From assembly GCA_027489065.1 (NCBI GenBank), contig JAIYAM010000057.1, positions 1 through 32,585 on the forward strand: a stretch of 32,585 nucleotides of DNA, read 5' to 3'. The position numbers were made by a program, and so were the translations under genes. Shown here piece after piece: positions 32,398 to 32,585 of this stretch (its first letter is position 1; each line of letters starts with the position of its first letter). This stretch comes from Erythrobacteraceae bacterium (GTDB taxonomy: Bacteria; Pseudomonadota; Alphaproteobacteria; Sphingomonadales; Sphingomonadaceae). The notes beneath the pieces were generated by a model that was not told the origin of the DNA, made no database searches, and saw nothing but the letters and a program-made list of their open reading frames with translations.

Positions 32398-32585
32398 AGG
32401 TGGGGGTTTCTGTTGCTACGTACCCCCGGACGCCCGGTATCCGATTCTGTTGCCCGGTTCGGTCCGACCGCGCTTTTTAGCCTAGTAAAAGAAGGGCGTT
32501 AGCCCATCAATTACGCAGCGATTGCGAGTGCTTCGTTATCGTTGGCACTTATGGTTTTTGAGCCTTATGCGGGTTACTCAGCCCG
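32398..32585 (-). ncRNA. ssrA: tmRNA, coding piece of a permuted two-piece ssrA (partial)
   Basis: Read on the minus strand, the window edge holds CGGGCTGAGTAACCCG (pseudoknot-like), then ACCATAAGTGCC leading into a tag frame that ends TAA. The bases around the resume codon match the E. coli pattern ACCATAGTCGCA. Downstream are paired blocks (GGGCTAACGCCC; CGGTCGGACCG; a GGGGG/CCCCC hairpin at 32402-32427) but no T-arm or CCA end. That fits the alphaproteobacterial gene, where the acceptor piece comes first and the tag piece last. The 3' end is estimated near 32398; the 5' part lies beyond the window. tmRNA rescues stalled ribosomes and marks the peptide for proteolysis. Confidence 0.88.
32511..32546 (-). 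other. tmRNA proteolysis-tag reading frame
   Basis: Eleven codons and a TAA stop on the minus strand give ANDNEALAIAA, starting from the resume codon GCC (Ala). The hydrophobic Ala-Ile-Ala-Ala end is the ClpXP recognition type. The AND start is shared with many bacterial tags. Confidence 0.9.

Overview
This GC-rich window reads as a piece of chromosome from an alphaproteobacterium of the order Sphingomonadales, most likely Erythrobacteraceae (Erythrobacter/Porphyrobacter-like). That placement is an inference from several signs: an 85-residue ATP synthase epsilon subunit; the lptD-surA-pdxA-ksgA block; a DUF1153 (SciP-type) gene behind a near-consensus CtrA box; DUF2794, DUF2256 and HdaA proteins; and, at the right edge, a tmRNA whose tag (ANDNEALAIAA) is followed by no tRNA-like 3' end, as expected for the circularly permuted two-piece tmRNA of alphaproteobacteria. 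I see no prophage, insertion sequence, CRISPR array, rRNA or ordinary tRNA. Most genes are core housekeeping genes.

Layout. 1-420: end of the atp operon (atpD tail, atpC) with a strong terminator. 526-2019: a GT-C-fold membrane glycosyltransferase. 2114-4246: an exported prolyl oligopeptidase and its terminator. 4490-4732: a SciP-like regulator. 4737-7593 (minus): glmU, a lipoprotein, a small HNH protein and a SOUL haem-binding protein, with overlapping or closely spaced genes. 7686-9448 (plus): phosphoglycolate phosphatase, then an MFE-2-like hydroxyacyl-CoA dehydrogenase behind a palindromic operator. 9601-9993: a small membrane protein behind a second palindrome that overlaps a -35-like box.

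10009-13150 (minus): an exported DUF2066-like protein, hdaA (replication control), an EpsC-type serine acetyltransferase and DUF2794. 13220-16480 (plus), divergent from it: purM, a purN fused to an MmcQ/YjbR domain, and a sulfotransferase, all overlapping. 16546-16968 (minus): ndk. 17139-17777: a Tat-exported intradiol dioxygenase. 17798-20520 (minus): pepA, a 50-residue DUF2256 protein, holC and a lipoprotein, with three copies of a short repeat around the DUF2256 gene.

20682-26370 (plus): lptD, surA, pdxA and ksgA, covering outer-membrane biogenesis, pyridoxal phosphate synthesis and ribosome maturation. 26367-28463 (minus): glcB (malate synthase G), sharing stop-codon bases with ksgA. 28579-32050 (plus): an M20 metallohydrolase, astA and astB joined by ATGA overlaps, an arginine succinyltransferase-pathway block. 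32140-32388: a small membrane protein behind a CtrA-like box. About 32398 to the window end (minus): the coding piece of ssrA.

Nothing here is a clearly new defence or mobile system. The most useful leads are the purN-YjbR fusion, the M20 hydrolase coupled to astAB as a possible substitute for AstE, the glmU-lipoprotein-HNH-SOUL operon, the two CtrA-like boxes, two unexplained palindromic operators and the repeat family near pepA. Family assignments come from reading motifs and from memory of the families; no database search was run.
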